DNA of 64,000 nt from Burkholderia sp. OK233 (GTDB lineage: Bacteria > Pseudomonadota > Gammaproteobacteria > Burkholderiales > Burkholderiaceae). Positions 26,713 through 35,770 of this stretch are shown here, piece after piece. Made by a program: the position numbers and the translations under genes. The first letter of the stretch is position 1. Each line of letters starts with the position of its first letter. A model generated the notes under the pieces. That model was given only the letters and a program-made list of their open reading frames with translations, ran no database searches and was not told where the DNA came from. Where the stretch lies: assembly GCF_900230185.1 (NCBI RefSeq), contig NZ_OCSR01000002.1, positions 2,852,001-2,916,000 on the forward strand. Direction: 5' to 3'.

Positions 26713-26937
26713 TCAATAGCCGCCCCAGCGACCGCGTTCGTGCCGTTCGTGCTCGCGCCATTGTTCGCGACGCCATTCATGTTCACGCCATTCGCGGCGT
26801 TCGCGCCACTCGCGTGCGCGCCAGTCGCCGTAGCCGCCATAGGCTACCGCGACCGGAGCCGGACCGTAGGTGACCGGCGGTGCAACATAGACGGGTGAAA
26901 CAGCGCTACGAGATTGGTAACGTGGGATTACCGGCAA
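26713..26937 (-). CDS. Trp/Arg/Glu/His-rich small protein, possibly truncated
   Basis: A 74-residue frame from a TTG codon. It has a Pro/Val/Tyr section (SPVYVAPPVTYGPAPVAVAY) and then a low-complexity tail of REWREHEWRREQW type. This layout matches the C-terminal part of small exported Burkholderia proteins that normally begin with a signal peptide. That part is missing, because a stop codon lies 14 codons upstream of the TTG. It may be a remnant. Confidence 0.4.
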   Translation of the reverse strand: MPVIPRYQSRSAVSPVYVAPPVTYGPAPVAVAYGGYGDWRAREWRERREWREHEWRREQWREHERHERGRWGGY

Positions 26938-27049
26938 AAAAATGAACTGCCGCCCTTTGAATCTCCGGATGCTTGCCTATAGTAGAAGCGACTATTGCCG
27001 CATTGCACGGCGGCCGGCTTCTCTTGACATGGGTGACGGGGAAACAGAA

Positions 27050-27388
27050 ATGACGCCATCGAATGCTGCGATCTATCAGGCCCAGGCGTGTACGCCGGAT
27101 TCGTTACGAACGCTTGCCGCCTATCTCGAACTCGCGCTCGACGAAGGAGAAAGCGTGGTTCTGATGCGGATCGGCACGCAGGTGCGCAGTGTTTATGTCG
27201 GTAATCCGTCCGGCACCCTGGAGGATTTGACGGATCACGGCGTAGTGGCCGCCTTTCAGGCCGACGAGATGCTCGCACTAACGCAGTTGGGACTCAACCG
27301 GATAACTGCCGACGATCAGCAGTATCGGTTCATGCGCAGTGTGAGGTATATCGCTGACCGCCAGGTTGTCGTTTTTACTCCTATCTGA
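27050..27388 (+). CDS. Hypothetical protein, 112 residues
   Basis: Not recognised. It is a soluble, acidic protein with alternating helix and strand pattern: TPDSLRTLAAYLELALDEGE, then VVLMRIGTQVRSVYVGNPSG and a C-terminal QVVVFTPI. The ATG at 27050 follows GGGGAAACAGAA; an ATG 21 bases upstream is an alternative. Confidence 0.55.
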   Translation: MTPSNAAIYQAQACTPDSLRTLAAYLELALDEGESVVLMRIGTQVRSVYVGNPSGTLEDLTDHGVVAAFQADEMLALTQLGLNRITADDQQYRFMRSVRYIADRQVVVFTPI

Positions 27389-27567
27389 GCAGCTGGCCGG
27401 CAATTGGAAAGGTTAAAGAATGCGGCTATCGAGTAGTGAGCTCGAAAGGTTCGTACTCCACGGGATGCATTCCCGTGTAAACCTGATGCCTTTATGGTTG
27501 CATAGATCTGCCTTTCTCTCGCTATTCATGGCATAGTTCGATCGATTACCACATAAGGAGCAATCAA

Positions 27568-28380
27568 ATGCCCACGTTAGAGCAAATCCAGGCAAAGCTT
27601 AAGAAGCTCCAGGCGCAAGCTGACGTCCTTATTGCCAGGAAAGCACAAGTCGCGGTCGACCAGATTCGGGACCTGATGCTCAAGCACGGCCTCACTACCG
27701 CAGATATCGAAGCAAAGGCAAAGGCGAGACGCGCCGCACACGCCTTGAATGGTCATGCTGCAGGTGGCAAGGCAAAAGCCACCGGCGCTGGTAAGTCGTT
27801 GCCGAAGTACCGCGACCATAAAACCGGTGCGACATGGACGGGTCACGGGCGTGCACCGGCATGGATTGCCGCCGTGAAAGACCGGACTCAATTCCTGATT
27901 GAAGGCGCAAGCGAACTGAAGTCTGCGGCAAAGGCAGCGGTTACTCACGCCAAAGGTAAAAGTAAAGGCCAGCCTAAAGGCGCACAGCCGCCCAAGTACC
28001 TCAATCCGAAAACCGGTGCGACCTGGAGCGGACGCGGCCCGGCGCCGGCATGGCTCGCCACGGTCAAGGATCGCACCAAATTTCTGATCGATAGCGCCGC
28101 AGCTACCAGCAATGTCGCCGCCAAAAAGGTTGTGACGGCGAAAAAGGCAGTGGCATCCAAAGCGGCTGCGAAGAAGGGCACTGCGGCGACTAAAAAGTCT
28201 GCGGCAAAGAAAAGCGCCGCCAGGCCCGCTGCGAAGAAAGCCGCGGCAAAGAAGACTGCTGTGAAGAAGACCGCTGCCGCAAAGAAAGCGCCGGGCCGCA
28301 AGGCGGGTGGTAAAGGCAAAGCCGGCGCGACGAATGCTACCGCAGCGCCGCAAACCTCGACGGTGCAAGCCGGCGCGTGA
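27568..28380 (+). CDS. H-NS-family nucleoid protein with two DNA-binding motifs and histone-like tail
   Basis: A 270-residue DNA-binding protein. Residues 1-60 are a coiled-coil-prone oligomerisation region (LEQIQAKLKKLQAQADVLIA). The H-NS DNA-binding core appears twice: KTGATWTGHGRAPAWI at 85-100 and KTGATWSGRGPAPAWL at 148-163, each followed by VKDRTxFLI. Residues about 183-255 are a Lys/Ala repeat tail like histone H1. H-NS proteins silence AT-rich and horizontally gained DNA. AAGGAGC lies just upstream of the ATG at 27568. Most H-NS proteins have one core and no tail, so this one is expanded. Confidence 0.88.
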   Translation: MPTLEQIQAKLKKLQAQADVLIARKAQVAVDQIRDLMLKHGLTTADIEAKAKARRAAHALNGHAAGGKAKATGAGKSLPKYRDHKTGATWTGHGRAPAWIAAVKDRTQFLIEGASELKSAAKAAVTHAKGKSKGQPKGAQPPKYLNPKTGATWSGRGPAPAWLATVKDRTKFLIDSAAATSNVAAKKVVTAKKAVASKAAAKKGTAATKKSAAKKSAARPAAKKAAAKKTAVKKTAAAKKAPGRKAGGKGKAGATNATAAPQTSTVQAGA

Positions 28381-28402
28381 GCGCAACGGAGTCACGAAGT
28401 AG

Positions 28403-28888
28403 ATGACCAGCATGCTCGAAGTACCCCAGCAGGAGGACCATGTCGTCCTGCTGGACTCCGTTCCTTATCCGGCAGCCGACGCCGCCGAACCATTCATCGT
28501 CGCCAGCGACCGCCGGGTGATTCTGGCTTATCCGATTGGTGAATCCGACTTCGAACGGTTCGGACCATTCGATTCCGACGACGATCCATTTTGCACGGTG
28601 CTATTTCCCGACGCTGTGTTTCATCGGCTCGGGCCGCCCGGCGATGTCGATCTCGAGATCCATCCACTCGCGTCACAAGGACTCAGTGGATACTCGGTTC
28701 ACGAAGTCATGAATTCGTCGCTGGCCGCCGAGATTTCGGCCGTCACGTCACCTGGTCCCGCTCAACGCCATTTCGTCATCACGTTTCAGGGCGCGACGTT
28801 CGAATGCGTGGCGTCGGACTATACGGTGGTCGGCGTGTATGGCGCCGGTGAGATCGCCTGCCGGGAAGCCTTCTCGTTGGTCCGTTAA
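28403..28888 (+). CDS. Hypothetical protein, 161 residues
   Basis: Not recognised. It is acidic and soluble, with no signal or membrane segment; the middle contains DRRVILAYPIGESDFERFGP and DDDPFCTVLFPDAV. It starts 22 bases after the H-NS-like gene and could be co-transcribed with it. Confidence 0.55.
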   Translation: MTSMLEVPQQEDHVVLLDSVPYPAADAAEPFIVASDRRVILAYPIGESDFERFGPFDSDDDPFCTVLFPDAVFHRLGPPGDVDLEIHPLASQGLSGYSVHEVMNSSLAAEISAVTSPGPAQRHFVITFQGATFECVASDYTVVGVYGAGEIACREAFSLVR

Positions 28889-29171
28889 TCTTCCTGGCGG
28901 TTATTGCCGCTGGGTGACGCAGCCTCTTTCCGGTCTGTCCCGTCGCCTGAATGATCGCCTGGCGCAGCGTTTAGGGCTCTCCGATGCCGGCCTCCCCAGT
29001 CAATCGGCAGGCTGTGTAGCAAAACGCGGTCCTGACAACGGGCACGCGCAATGCGTCCTGCCCAGGTAGTAAAAACCCGGGCTTAAGGTCCCGGCGTGCC
29101 CACCAAACGGCAAACCACCCACCGCAGGGTGCCTACCCGGCGCGTCCTGCCGATTAGCATCGAGGCCACGC

Positions 29172-30189
29172 ATGCTGACGATTCCAATTACCGCCTTTGT
29201 CACGCTCGTCATCGTATTGGTGATTGCCAATCTGTCGAGTGGCGAAAAGAAGATCGAACACAAGATCGAACGGCTTTATGCGAGTGACGACCCGCAGTTT
29301 CTCCGTTCGATGGGTCTCCTGCTCGGGCCGCCCGTAGTTTCGGGAAACCGCTTCGAGATGTTGCTGAACGGCGAACATATTTTTCCGTCGATGCTCGAAG
29401 GCATCCGTTCCGCACGTAAAACCATCACGTTCGAAACCTTCATCTACTGGTCCGGCGAGATTGGCGAGCAGATCGCTCGCGCACTGGCGGGCAAAGCACG
29501 CGAAGGCGTCGCCGTGCATGTACTACTCGATTGGGTGGGCTCGTCGAAAGTGGACAAGCGTTATCTGAACATGCTGCGCGACGCGGGCGCGGAAGTGATC
29601 CAGTATCACAAGCCGCACTGGACCGGTCTCGGACGAATGAACGATCGCACTCACCGCAAGCTGCTGGTGATTGATGGCCATATCGGCTTTACCGGCGGCG
29701 TGGGCATTGCACCGGAGTGGACCGGCCACGCGCAGGACGAAAAGCATTGGCGCGATACGCATTTTCGTGTGGCCGGCCCGGTGGTTGGCCACATGCAGGC
29801 CGTGTTCATGGACAATTGGGTTAAATCGACCGGCAATGTACTGCATGGGGCCGACTACTTTCCGGCGGTCGAAGGCGTCGGTGACGGCCTCGCGCATATG
29901 TTCAGCAGCTCGCCTTCAGGCGGCAGCGACGACATGCAGTTGATGTATCTGATGGCGATCACCGCGGCGACTCGCTCCATTCATCTGGCGAGTGCCTACT
30001 TTGTACCGGACAAGCTGACGATCAATGCGATCGTCGAGGCGGCAAAGCGCGATGTGAAAGTACAGATCATCACGCCCGGAAAACGTATCGATACCCATAC
30101 CGTGCGTGAAGCGTCGCGCGCCTGTTGGGGCGACTTGCTGCGAGCGGGTGTCGAGATGTTCGAGTATCAACCGACCATGTTTCATTGCA
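29172..30189 (+). pseudogene. Cardiolipin synthase (phospholipase D family), 3'-truncated
   Basis: Cardiolipin synthase makes cardiolipin from phosphatidylglycerol in the inner membrane using two HKD motifs. The first motif is intact (H161, K163, D168 in THRKLLVIDG), and one N-terminal helix (ITAFVTLVIVLVIANL) is present. Similarity runs to EYQPTMFHC (H338, C339), exactly where the second HxK should continue. At base 30189 it switches to unrelated sequence and reads to a stop at 30302. Loss of Lys and Asp of the second HKD should abolish activity. The point marks the junction between core and accessory DNA. Confidence 0.82.
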
Positions 30190-30830
30190 TTTTACGGACA
30201 TACAGGCCCGGGGTGTCACTTGAAGCCCGTAAACGATGCTTTGCAAATTGCGGATGCACCAATCTTCAGTCGAGGGGATCGTGGATTGCACGTTTTGGCT
30301 GAAGTGGTTCCAGAGCGCTTCGTTAAGAGTTGTCCGGAAGAATTCAAGTTTGGGCAAGCCGGCGAAGCCGGCGCGTCAGCCACAAGTGTGTATAACTTGG
30401 GAACCGCCGTCAGGCGGCTGTCCACGCCCTTGTGGTGTGGGCAGCCAAGTTATGCACACGGGGAGCGCCGCTTTTCCGGAATAGCATTCGTTTGTGACTC
30501 AAAGTCGGCCATTGCCGCCGTTCGAACATCTTGGCTTGCACGTCTGCCATGCGCTACTGACCGGACGCTTACAACCTAACGGCCGCCAAAGTCCTGTCTA
30601 ATCTCAGCGGATGCGTGCTCTCGACCCAAACGAGATACCCCGCGAAAATCCATGAACGACTGCTTTGGGCGAGCGAGCCGTCGCTAGAAGTGACTGGATC
30701 AAACTAAGCACCATAGCTATCTTGCTCAAAGGTCATGCCCCATTCACGCTCGACGGGGCTAACGACGAGAGGAATGAGTGTCTCGGCGGCCTATCTTCCG
30801 TGGGCACCACGACGGGAGGACCAATGCGAT
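30190..30830. other. Junction DNA of unclear origin
   Basis: No supported gene in 641 bases. It holds a spaced inverted repeat (30386-30400 with 30445-30459) and short open frames without recognisable products. It probably consists of remnants of earlier insertions. Confidence 0.5.
30386..30459. repeat. Inverted repeat GTGTGTATAACTTGG with 44-bp spacer
   Basis: Arms GTGTGTATAACTTGG (30386-30400) and CCAAGTTATGCACAC (30445-30459) match at 14 of 15 positions. The spacer holds a smaller hairpin (CCGCCGTCAGGCGG). Confidence 0.7.
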
Positions 30831-31501
30831 CTATTTCCCGGGCTCGATTGGATCAAGCCCCGTCCTTTCGAATACTGCCGACGCTGTCGGCGTTCTCAGA
30901 TAAGAAATGAGGGCTGCGGCGTCTTCGCGCTCCTGCGCGTTTGTTGATAAGGCGGCGGAAATGACGCTCACCTTCTGGACTTCTTGCGGGAGCGGGCCGA
31001 CGTACTGGATCCCCTGAATGGCGCGAAGTTCACTGATCTGTTGCAATCCAAGTTCGGCGTCCCCGCGCTCAATGGCCGTTCCGACCAGTTCCTTGCCTTT
31101 GATCTGAACACTCCTGGCTTTCATTTGATCTGCGATGCCAAGCTTGGGGAACATTGTCTCAGTAATATAGGTGCCGCTAGCTCCTTCCGAGAAAGCTACT
31201 GATTTCGCTGCGAGCAGTGCATTACGTAGTGTTTCCACAGTACTGACATCCGGCTTCGGCATGCCGACCTGGACCGCGACGCCAATTCGGGACGCAACGA
31301 GATCTGTGCGAGTGTCCCGGAGAAACTTACCCTGTCTGATCTGTTCGTCTAGCGCAGGGCGGATCATGAAGCAGACGTCCATTGCTTCGCCATTCTTGAT
31401 GCGCGTGGGCAACGCGTCAGCGGACGTACCGTATGAAGGCCCCCACGATATGACGAGGTGATTCCCGGTCTGCCGTTCATACCCTGGTCCGAGCTCCCTA
31501 A
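30831..31501 (-). pseudogene. Periplasmic substrate-binding protein gene, 3' part (split by IS5 copy A)
   Basis: This is the C-terminal part of a ModA/extracellular solute-binding protein. It reads RELGPGYERQTGNHLV, then ISWGPSYGTSADALPTRIKN, followed by VDVCFMIRP-like and FSEGASGTYITETMFPKLGI segments. The first part is at 32838-32971. Joining them by removing 31502-32841 (the element and one CTAA) gives an 801-base frame of 266 residues with no stop. No permease or ATPase genes are next to it, so the ligand is unknown; relatives bind oxyanions or small organic acids. Confidence 0.8.
31498..31501. repeat. Target-site duplication CTAA, left of IS5 copy A
   Basis: CTAA here matches CTAA at 32838-32841 on the other side of the element, fitting the YTAR 4-bp targets of IS5-group elements. 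Confidence 0.85.
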
Positions 31502-32837
31502 CAGGCCGGTGAAATACCTCATGTAGCGGTCATCCGGAACGCAGGCGTAAACGTTGAACGTATGTCATCAATGAGAGCGAGATGGAACGGATGCGTGGGC
31601 CAGATGGTTTTACCGAATCAATGTTCACGGTGTTGAAGCTGGACGATTTTGTGCCGAAGGACCATCCGTTGCGTCCGATTCGCACCTGGCTCAATGACGC
31701 GCTTAAACGCATGGACGATGTGTTCGCGCGGATGTACGAGGCTGACGTGAAAGGAGGTCGGCCGAGCATTGCGCCGGAGAAGCTGGTGCGAGCTCTTTTG
31801 CTGCAGGTGCTGTACTCAATTCGTAGCGAGCGCATGCTGGTGGAACAGATTTCCTACAATATGTTGTTCCGCTGGTTCGTCGGCCTGCCGATGGACGGGA
31901 CCGTGTGGGACCACTCGACGTTCAGCAAGAACCGCGACCGGTTGCTCGAACACGATGTGCTGGTGTTGCTCTTCAACGAGACAGTCGAGACCGCGCGCGA
32001 GCGCGGATATCTTTCTGGGGAGCACTTTAGCGTCGACGGCACGTTGATTCAGGCATGGGCCGGGCACAAGAGCTTTGTGCCCAAGGCAAGTCCGGACAAA
32101 GAAGACAGGCCTCCTGACGAACCGCCCGCGCCGAATGACAACTGGCATGGACAGAAGCGCAGTAACGAGACGCACCAATCCACGACGGACGAGCAGGCGC
32201 GCCTGTTTCGTAAGAGCAAAGGAACCGGAGCGATGCTCTGTTATATGGGCCACGTGCTGACCGACAACCGGCACGGCCTGGTGGTCAACGCACAGGTGAC
32301 GCTGGCGACGGGCACCGCCGAGCGCGACGCGGCCGGGCAGATGCTTGCTGATGCCGCGAGTGTTGCGTCGCGTGCCATCACGGTCGGTGCGGACAAGAAC
32401 TACGACACCGCCGGCTTCGTCGGCAGTTGTCGCGCGAATCGTGTCACGCCGCATGTGGCGCAAAACGATGGTCGTCCAGGAGGCTCAGCAATTGACGAGC
32501 GAACTACGCGCTGGCCGGGTTACGCGGTCAGCCAGCAAAAACGTAAACGCATTGAGCAGGTGTTCGGATGGGGCAAGACAGTCGGACGAATTCGACAAGC
32601 GATGTATCGAGGACTTGAACGCGTAGACCAGCTCTTCGTGCTGACGCAGGTCGGCTACAACCTGACGCGTATGCGCACACTTGCCGGTTAAGGGGCAGGA
32701 AGCAATGGATAACATCGATATGGCGAACCCGCGAGCAACGTCGAATGCCCGCAACGTGTTCCGCGTTTCAAAAGTGCGAACCCAGCATCCGTCGTAATGC
32801 ATCTGGGCGCATCAACGACGGATATTTCAACGGCCTG
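31502..32837 (+). mobile_element. IS5-family insertion sequence, copy A
   Basis: A 1336-bp element. Imperfect terminal inverted repeats begin CAGGCCGGTGAAATA on the left and CAGGCCGTTGAAATA on the right (reversed). CTAA flanks both ends. It carries one transposase gene. Copies of the same length lie at 40952-42287 (inverted) and 57556-58891. Confidence 0.92.
31582..32691 (+). CDS. IS5-family transposase (copy A)
   Basis: A 369-residue DDE transposase. The N-terminal part (residues about 15-130) is a DUF772-type domain with MFRWFVGL-like and DHSTFSKNRDRL sequences. The catalytic residues appear to be D152 (FSVDGTLIQAW), D271 (TVGADKNYD) and E325 (KRIEQVFGWGK, the Y/E-region). It is intact and so probably functional. 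Confidence 0.92.
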   Translation: MERMRGPDGFTESMFTVLKLDDFVPKDHPLRPIRTWLNDALKRMDDVFARMYEADVKGGRPSIAPEKLVRALLLQVLYSIRSERMLVEQISYNMLFRWFVGLPMDGTVWDHSTFSKNRDRLLEHDVLVLLFNETVETARERGYLSGEHFSVDGTLIQAWAGHKSFVPKASPDKEDRPPDEPPAPNDNWHGQKRSNETHQSTTDEQARLFRKSKGTGAMLCYMGHVLTDNRHGLVVNAQVTLATGTAERDAAGQMLADAASVASRAITVGADKNYDTAGFVGSCRANRVTPHVAQNDGRPGGSAIDERTTRWPGYAVSQQKRKRIEQVFGWGKTVGRIRQAMYRGLERVDQLFVLTQVGYNLTRMRTLAG

Positions 32838-32971
32838 CTAAACGCTGCTGACAGCGCTCCGGTTGCCAGGACATGAACGTCAGCGGCATGAACCGCATTT
32901 GACAATAGTGACGCGGTGCAGAGTGCGGCAGACACGGTCGCGCGTCGGAGCTTTGCATCGTTGATGACCAT
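32838..32971 (-). pseudogene. Periplasmic substrate-binding protein gene, 5' part (split by IS5 copy A)
   Basis: The start codon at 32971 opens a signal peptide (ATVSAALCTASLLSNAVHAA) and the first strand DVHVLATGALSAAF, after which the IS element interrupts the gene. The remaining reading frame continues at 31497 and below. See the 3' part. Confidence 0.8.
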
Positions 32972-33376
32972 CGGATTATCCTTTTTTAGTAAAGCTACGG
33001 TTTGTTCAGGTGTCGAATCTCGCCGCATGTACTGACATGCGGCGGCTACAGGGAAGATGTGCCCGGCAGGAAGCGCAGATTTGCGCATGCTCCAGCAATT
33101 GGCGCGACCGGTTTGGAACCCGGCCGGACCGAAGATGCGCAAAACCATCCAGTTCCTAGAAGGGAAGCCCGCAACTGCACAGAGAGTCTGCGAATATCCA
33201 CACGAAATCTAGGAGGGTTACCATCTGCTGCGCCGATAAAACGTCGCCCCCTACAGGTTGCCGTTCCGGACGCCAATCGCGAGATGATCCGCGGACCAGG
33301 CCGCGGCGCTACGATGCGGTCTGATTCGGCATCGATAATCGACCTTTCCACGTTAAGCACGGCAAACCCACTGTCT
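32972..33376. other. Intergenic region upstream of the IclR gene
   Basis: No supported gene in 405 bases. It separates the split binding-protein gene (minus) from the divergent IclR regulator gene (plus). The IclR frame is open upstream to 33002, but the extra sequence looks non-coding. Confidence 0.5.
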
Positions 33377-34168
33377 ATGGCGAACCACACAAATCAACAA
33401 CCGGAATCGAACGCTACGCCATCGAATCGATCGCTCGAACGCGGGCTCGAACTGCTCCGCGCGTTCGGCCCCGGTGCGACACTTCTCGGCAACGGAGAAC
33501 TCGCGGAACGCACCGGCCTGCCGAAGGCAACGGTGAGCCGCCTTACGCGAACGCTCGTCGAGGCGGGTTATCTCGAGCACGATGCGGCACGCAGGGCGTA
33601 CAGACTGGGCCTGCCCGTGCTCAGTCTGGCGCAGGCGTTGCGCAGCGGATCCACAGTACTCAATGCTGCAGGACCGCTAATCCGCGATATTGCCCAGGCA
33701 AAGCACATCAATGTCGGAATCGCGGGCGCCGACCGGGAAGAGATGGTCTACCTTGAGTCTATTCGTTATAACCAGCGAGCCTCATTACGCACGATCGTCT
33801 CGGGACAACGCGTGCCGATGGAACTGACTTCGCTCGGGCGCGCGTATCTCGCAGCGCTGCCGCTGGCGGAATTCACCGCCCTGATGGACGCGTTCAAGCG
33901 GCGCAAACGGAGCGGATGGGAGCGTCTCGCGCTGGAAATCACTGAAGCTGTAGACGATGTGCGCCGAAGCGGCTTCTGCGTTGCAAGCTGGCAGCCGGAA
34001 GTGATCGCACTCGCGACGCCCCTCGCCATTCCCGGACATCGTTTGCTGGTCCTCAACTTTAGCGTCCGCACGGCGGCGTCAAACGACAACGTTGTAAGCG
34101 AACTCGCGGCGCCCCTGCTGCGTCTGCGCGACGAGATTACAACCGCATGCGCGCGCCTGGAATGCTGA
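33377..34168 (+). CDS. IclR-family transcriptional regulator
   Basis: A 263-residue regulator: winged helix at about 17-85 (RSLERGLELLRAFGPGATLL and RTGLPKATVSRLTRTLVEAG), then the IclR effector domain to the end (GLPVLSLAQALR and VYLESIRYNQRASLRTIVSG). IclR proteins repress or activate catabolic operons in response to a pathway metabolite. It sits at the head of a catabolic module and probably controls the divergent promoters near 35619-35680. The start is taken at MANHTNQ; earlier ATGs in the frame are possible. Confidence 0.88.
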   Translation: MANHTNQQPESNATPSNRSLERGLELLRAFGPGATLLGNGELAERTGLPKATVSRLTRTLVEAGYLEHDAARRAYRLGLPVLSLAQALRSGSTVLNAAGPLIRDIAQAKHINVGIAGADREEMVYLESIRYNQRASLRTIVSGQRVPMELTSLGRAYLAALPLAEFTALMDAFKRRKRSGWERLALEITEAVDDVRRSGFCVASWQPEVIALATPLAIPGHRLLVLNFSVRTAASNDNVVSELAAPLLRLRDEITTACARLEC

Positions 34169-34186
34169 AGACTGCAAGCCTCTCTT

Positions 34187-35524
34187 TCATGCCCGGCGTT
34201 CACTGATCGCGCGCGCTGGAATACCCAGCACCACTGCAAGACCGCCGAGAATGGAGACGAACGCAACCGCATAGAGCCCCACGGCGCTGCTGCCGAAGTG
34301 CGTCGATGCATAGCCGATGACCGAAGGTGCCGAAATCCCGCCAAACTGGCCGAGGCTGCTAATGAGGCCGATGCCGCTTGCTGCGGCGGTGCTCGACAGG
34401 TACGCGGGTGGGATCGTCCAGAACAGCGACAGCATGCCCAGATAACCAGCCGTCGCGATGCAAAGCAGTGCTACCAGAATGCCTGCGTGATTCGCCGCCG
34501 CCGGCAGAAGCGCGACGCCCAACGCGGCCATCAATGCGCTTGCCATGAAATGCCACCGCCTCTCCAGCATACGATCCGAGTTCCGGCCGAGCAGATACAT
34601 CGCGACTGCGCCGACCACATACGGAATCGCTGAAAGAAGCCCAATGTGCCAGTAGTTCGATACGCCGCTTTTCTGGATCACGCTCGGTGCCCAGATGTGC
34701 ACGACGATGCTCGCCCACGGCACGCTGAAATAGGCGAACGTCAGGAAATAGAACTTTGGCTCCTTCAATGCGACCCAGATCGAACCATGAGCGCGTGCGG
34801 CCTTCGTTTGCGCGTCCCGGTTAAGCTCTGCAAGCAGCAGGGCCTTCTCGTCGTCCGAGAGCCAGGTCGCCTGCTCGGGGCGGTCCGTCAGATAGACATA
34901 GGCAAAGACACCGGCGATCACTGACGGAAATCCTTCGAGAAGGAACAGCCATTGCCAGCCGTTGTAGCCAAGTAAGCCCGACATGCTATTGAGAATCCAT
35001 CCCGACACCGGCCCACTGATAATGCCGGATACGCAGATCGCCGTCATGAAAATTGACGTGACTCGAGCCCGCCGCGCGGCCGGAAACCAGTAGGTAAAGT
35101 AGAGAATCACGCCCGGGAAGAATCCTGCTTCCGCTGCGCCCAGCAACACGCGCGCGATGTAAAACTGCGTCGGCGTCTGCACGAACGCGGTGCCCGCCGA
35201 AACGATGCCCCATAGTGCCATGATCCGCATGAGCGTTTTTCTCACGCCGACTCGCGCGAGCCACAGGTTGCTCGGCACTTCAAAGAGCATGTATCCCACG
35301 TAGAAGAGCCCTACGCCCAGACCGAATGCGGCGTCGGAAAGACCGATATCACGCGAGAACTGCAGGTGCGCGAAGCCGATATTGGCGCGATCCAGATAAG
35401 CGAAGACGTAACAAACGAAGAGGAACGGCAGCAGCCGCCAGGTGACTTTCCGGTAGACGGCCTCTGTCTGCGGTTGCGCGACAGCGCTGACGTCGATTGG
35501 ATTGGAACGGGCTGCGTGCATCAT
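34187..35524 (-). CDS. MFS transporter, anion:cation symporter (ACS) family
   Basis: A 445-residue, 12-helix permease. It has the ACS signatures RLLPFLFVCYVFAYLDRANI in helix 1 and FEVPSNLWLARVGVRKTLMR between helices 2 and 3. Known members import organic acids such as tartrate, phthalate, hydroxyphenylacetate and glucarate. It converges on the IclR gene and diverges from the crotonase and acyl-CoA ligase genes, so it likely takes up their substrate. Two ATGs are adjacent; the second (35521) is better spaced from GGAG. Confidence 0.9.
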   Translation of the reverse strand: MMHAARSNPIDVSAVAQPQTEAVYRKVTWRLLPFLFVCYVFAYLDRANIGFAHLQFSRDIGLSDAAFGLGVGLFYVGYMLFEVPSNLWLARVGVRKTLMRIMALWGIVSAGTAFVQTPTQFYIARVLLGAAEAGFFPGVILYFTYWFPAARRARVTSIFMTAICVSGIISGPVSGWILNSMSGLLGYNGWQWLFLLEGFPSVIAGVFAYVYLTDRPEQATWLSDDEKALLLAELNRDAQTKAARAHGSIWVALKEPKFYFLTFAYFSVPWASIVVHIWAPSVIQKSGVSNYWHIGLLSAIPYVVGAVAMYLLGRNSDRMLERRWHFMASALMAALGVALLPAAANHAGILVALLCIATAGYLGMLSLFWTIPPAYLSSTAAASGIGLISSLGQFGGISAPSVIGYASTHFGSSAVGLYAVAFVSILGGLAVVLGIPARAISERRA

Positions 35525-35618
35525 GTCTCCGGGCTTGTATTGAGCCGCAGGATCGTCGTGGCAAGTGTCCTGCGTTGGAATCCATTATCGGCGCCGAACG
35601 TTCGATGACAATCCGCCA

Positions 35619-35635
35619 ATTCCATCCAGTGGAAT
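35619..35635. promoter_or_regulatory. Palindrome 1 in the MFS/crotonase divergent region
   Basis: ATTCCATCCAGTGGAAT has arms ATTCCA and TGGAAT around a 5-base centre. It fits a dimeric regulator site, and the nearby IclR protein is the natural candidate. Its centre is 46 bases from palindrome 2. Confidence 0.6.
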
Positions 35636-35665
35636 TTATCGGGCCTTGGGATGAAATACGCTCCG

Positions 35666-35680
35666 TTCCACAGAGTGGAA
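35666..35680. promoter_or_regulatory. Palindrome 2 in the MFS/crotonase divergent region
   Basis: TTCCACAGAGTGGAA is a perfect 6-bp inverted repeat around AGA and shares TTCCA...TGGAA with palindrome 1. Confidence 0.65.
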
Positions 35681-35770
35681 TTAACGGGGTGTCTTGGGCG
35701 GCAGGTGGGGCTAAGCTGCATTGGCAGATTGACCTTGTCAGTCGACTCCAATTCAACCATCGAGACACGC

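Noticed and set aside
31816..32463. 215-codon minus-strand frame inside each IS5 copy.
   Set aside because: Antisense to the transposase in all three copies and lacking a ribosome site; IS5 elements of this size need only one gene.
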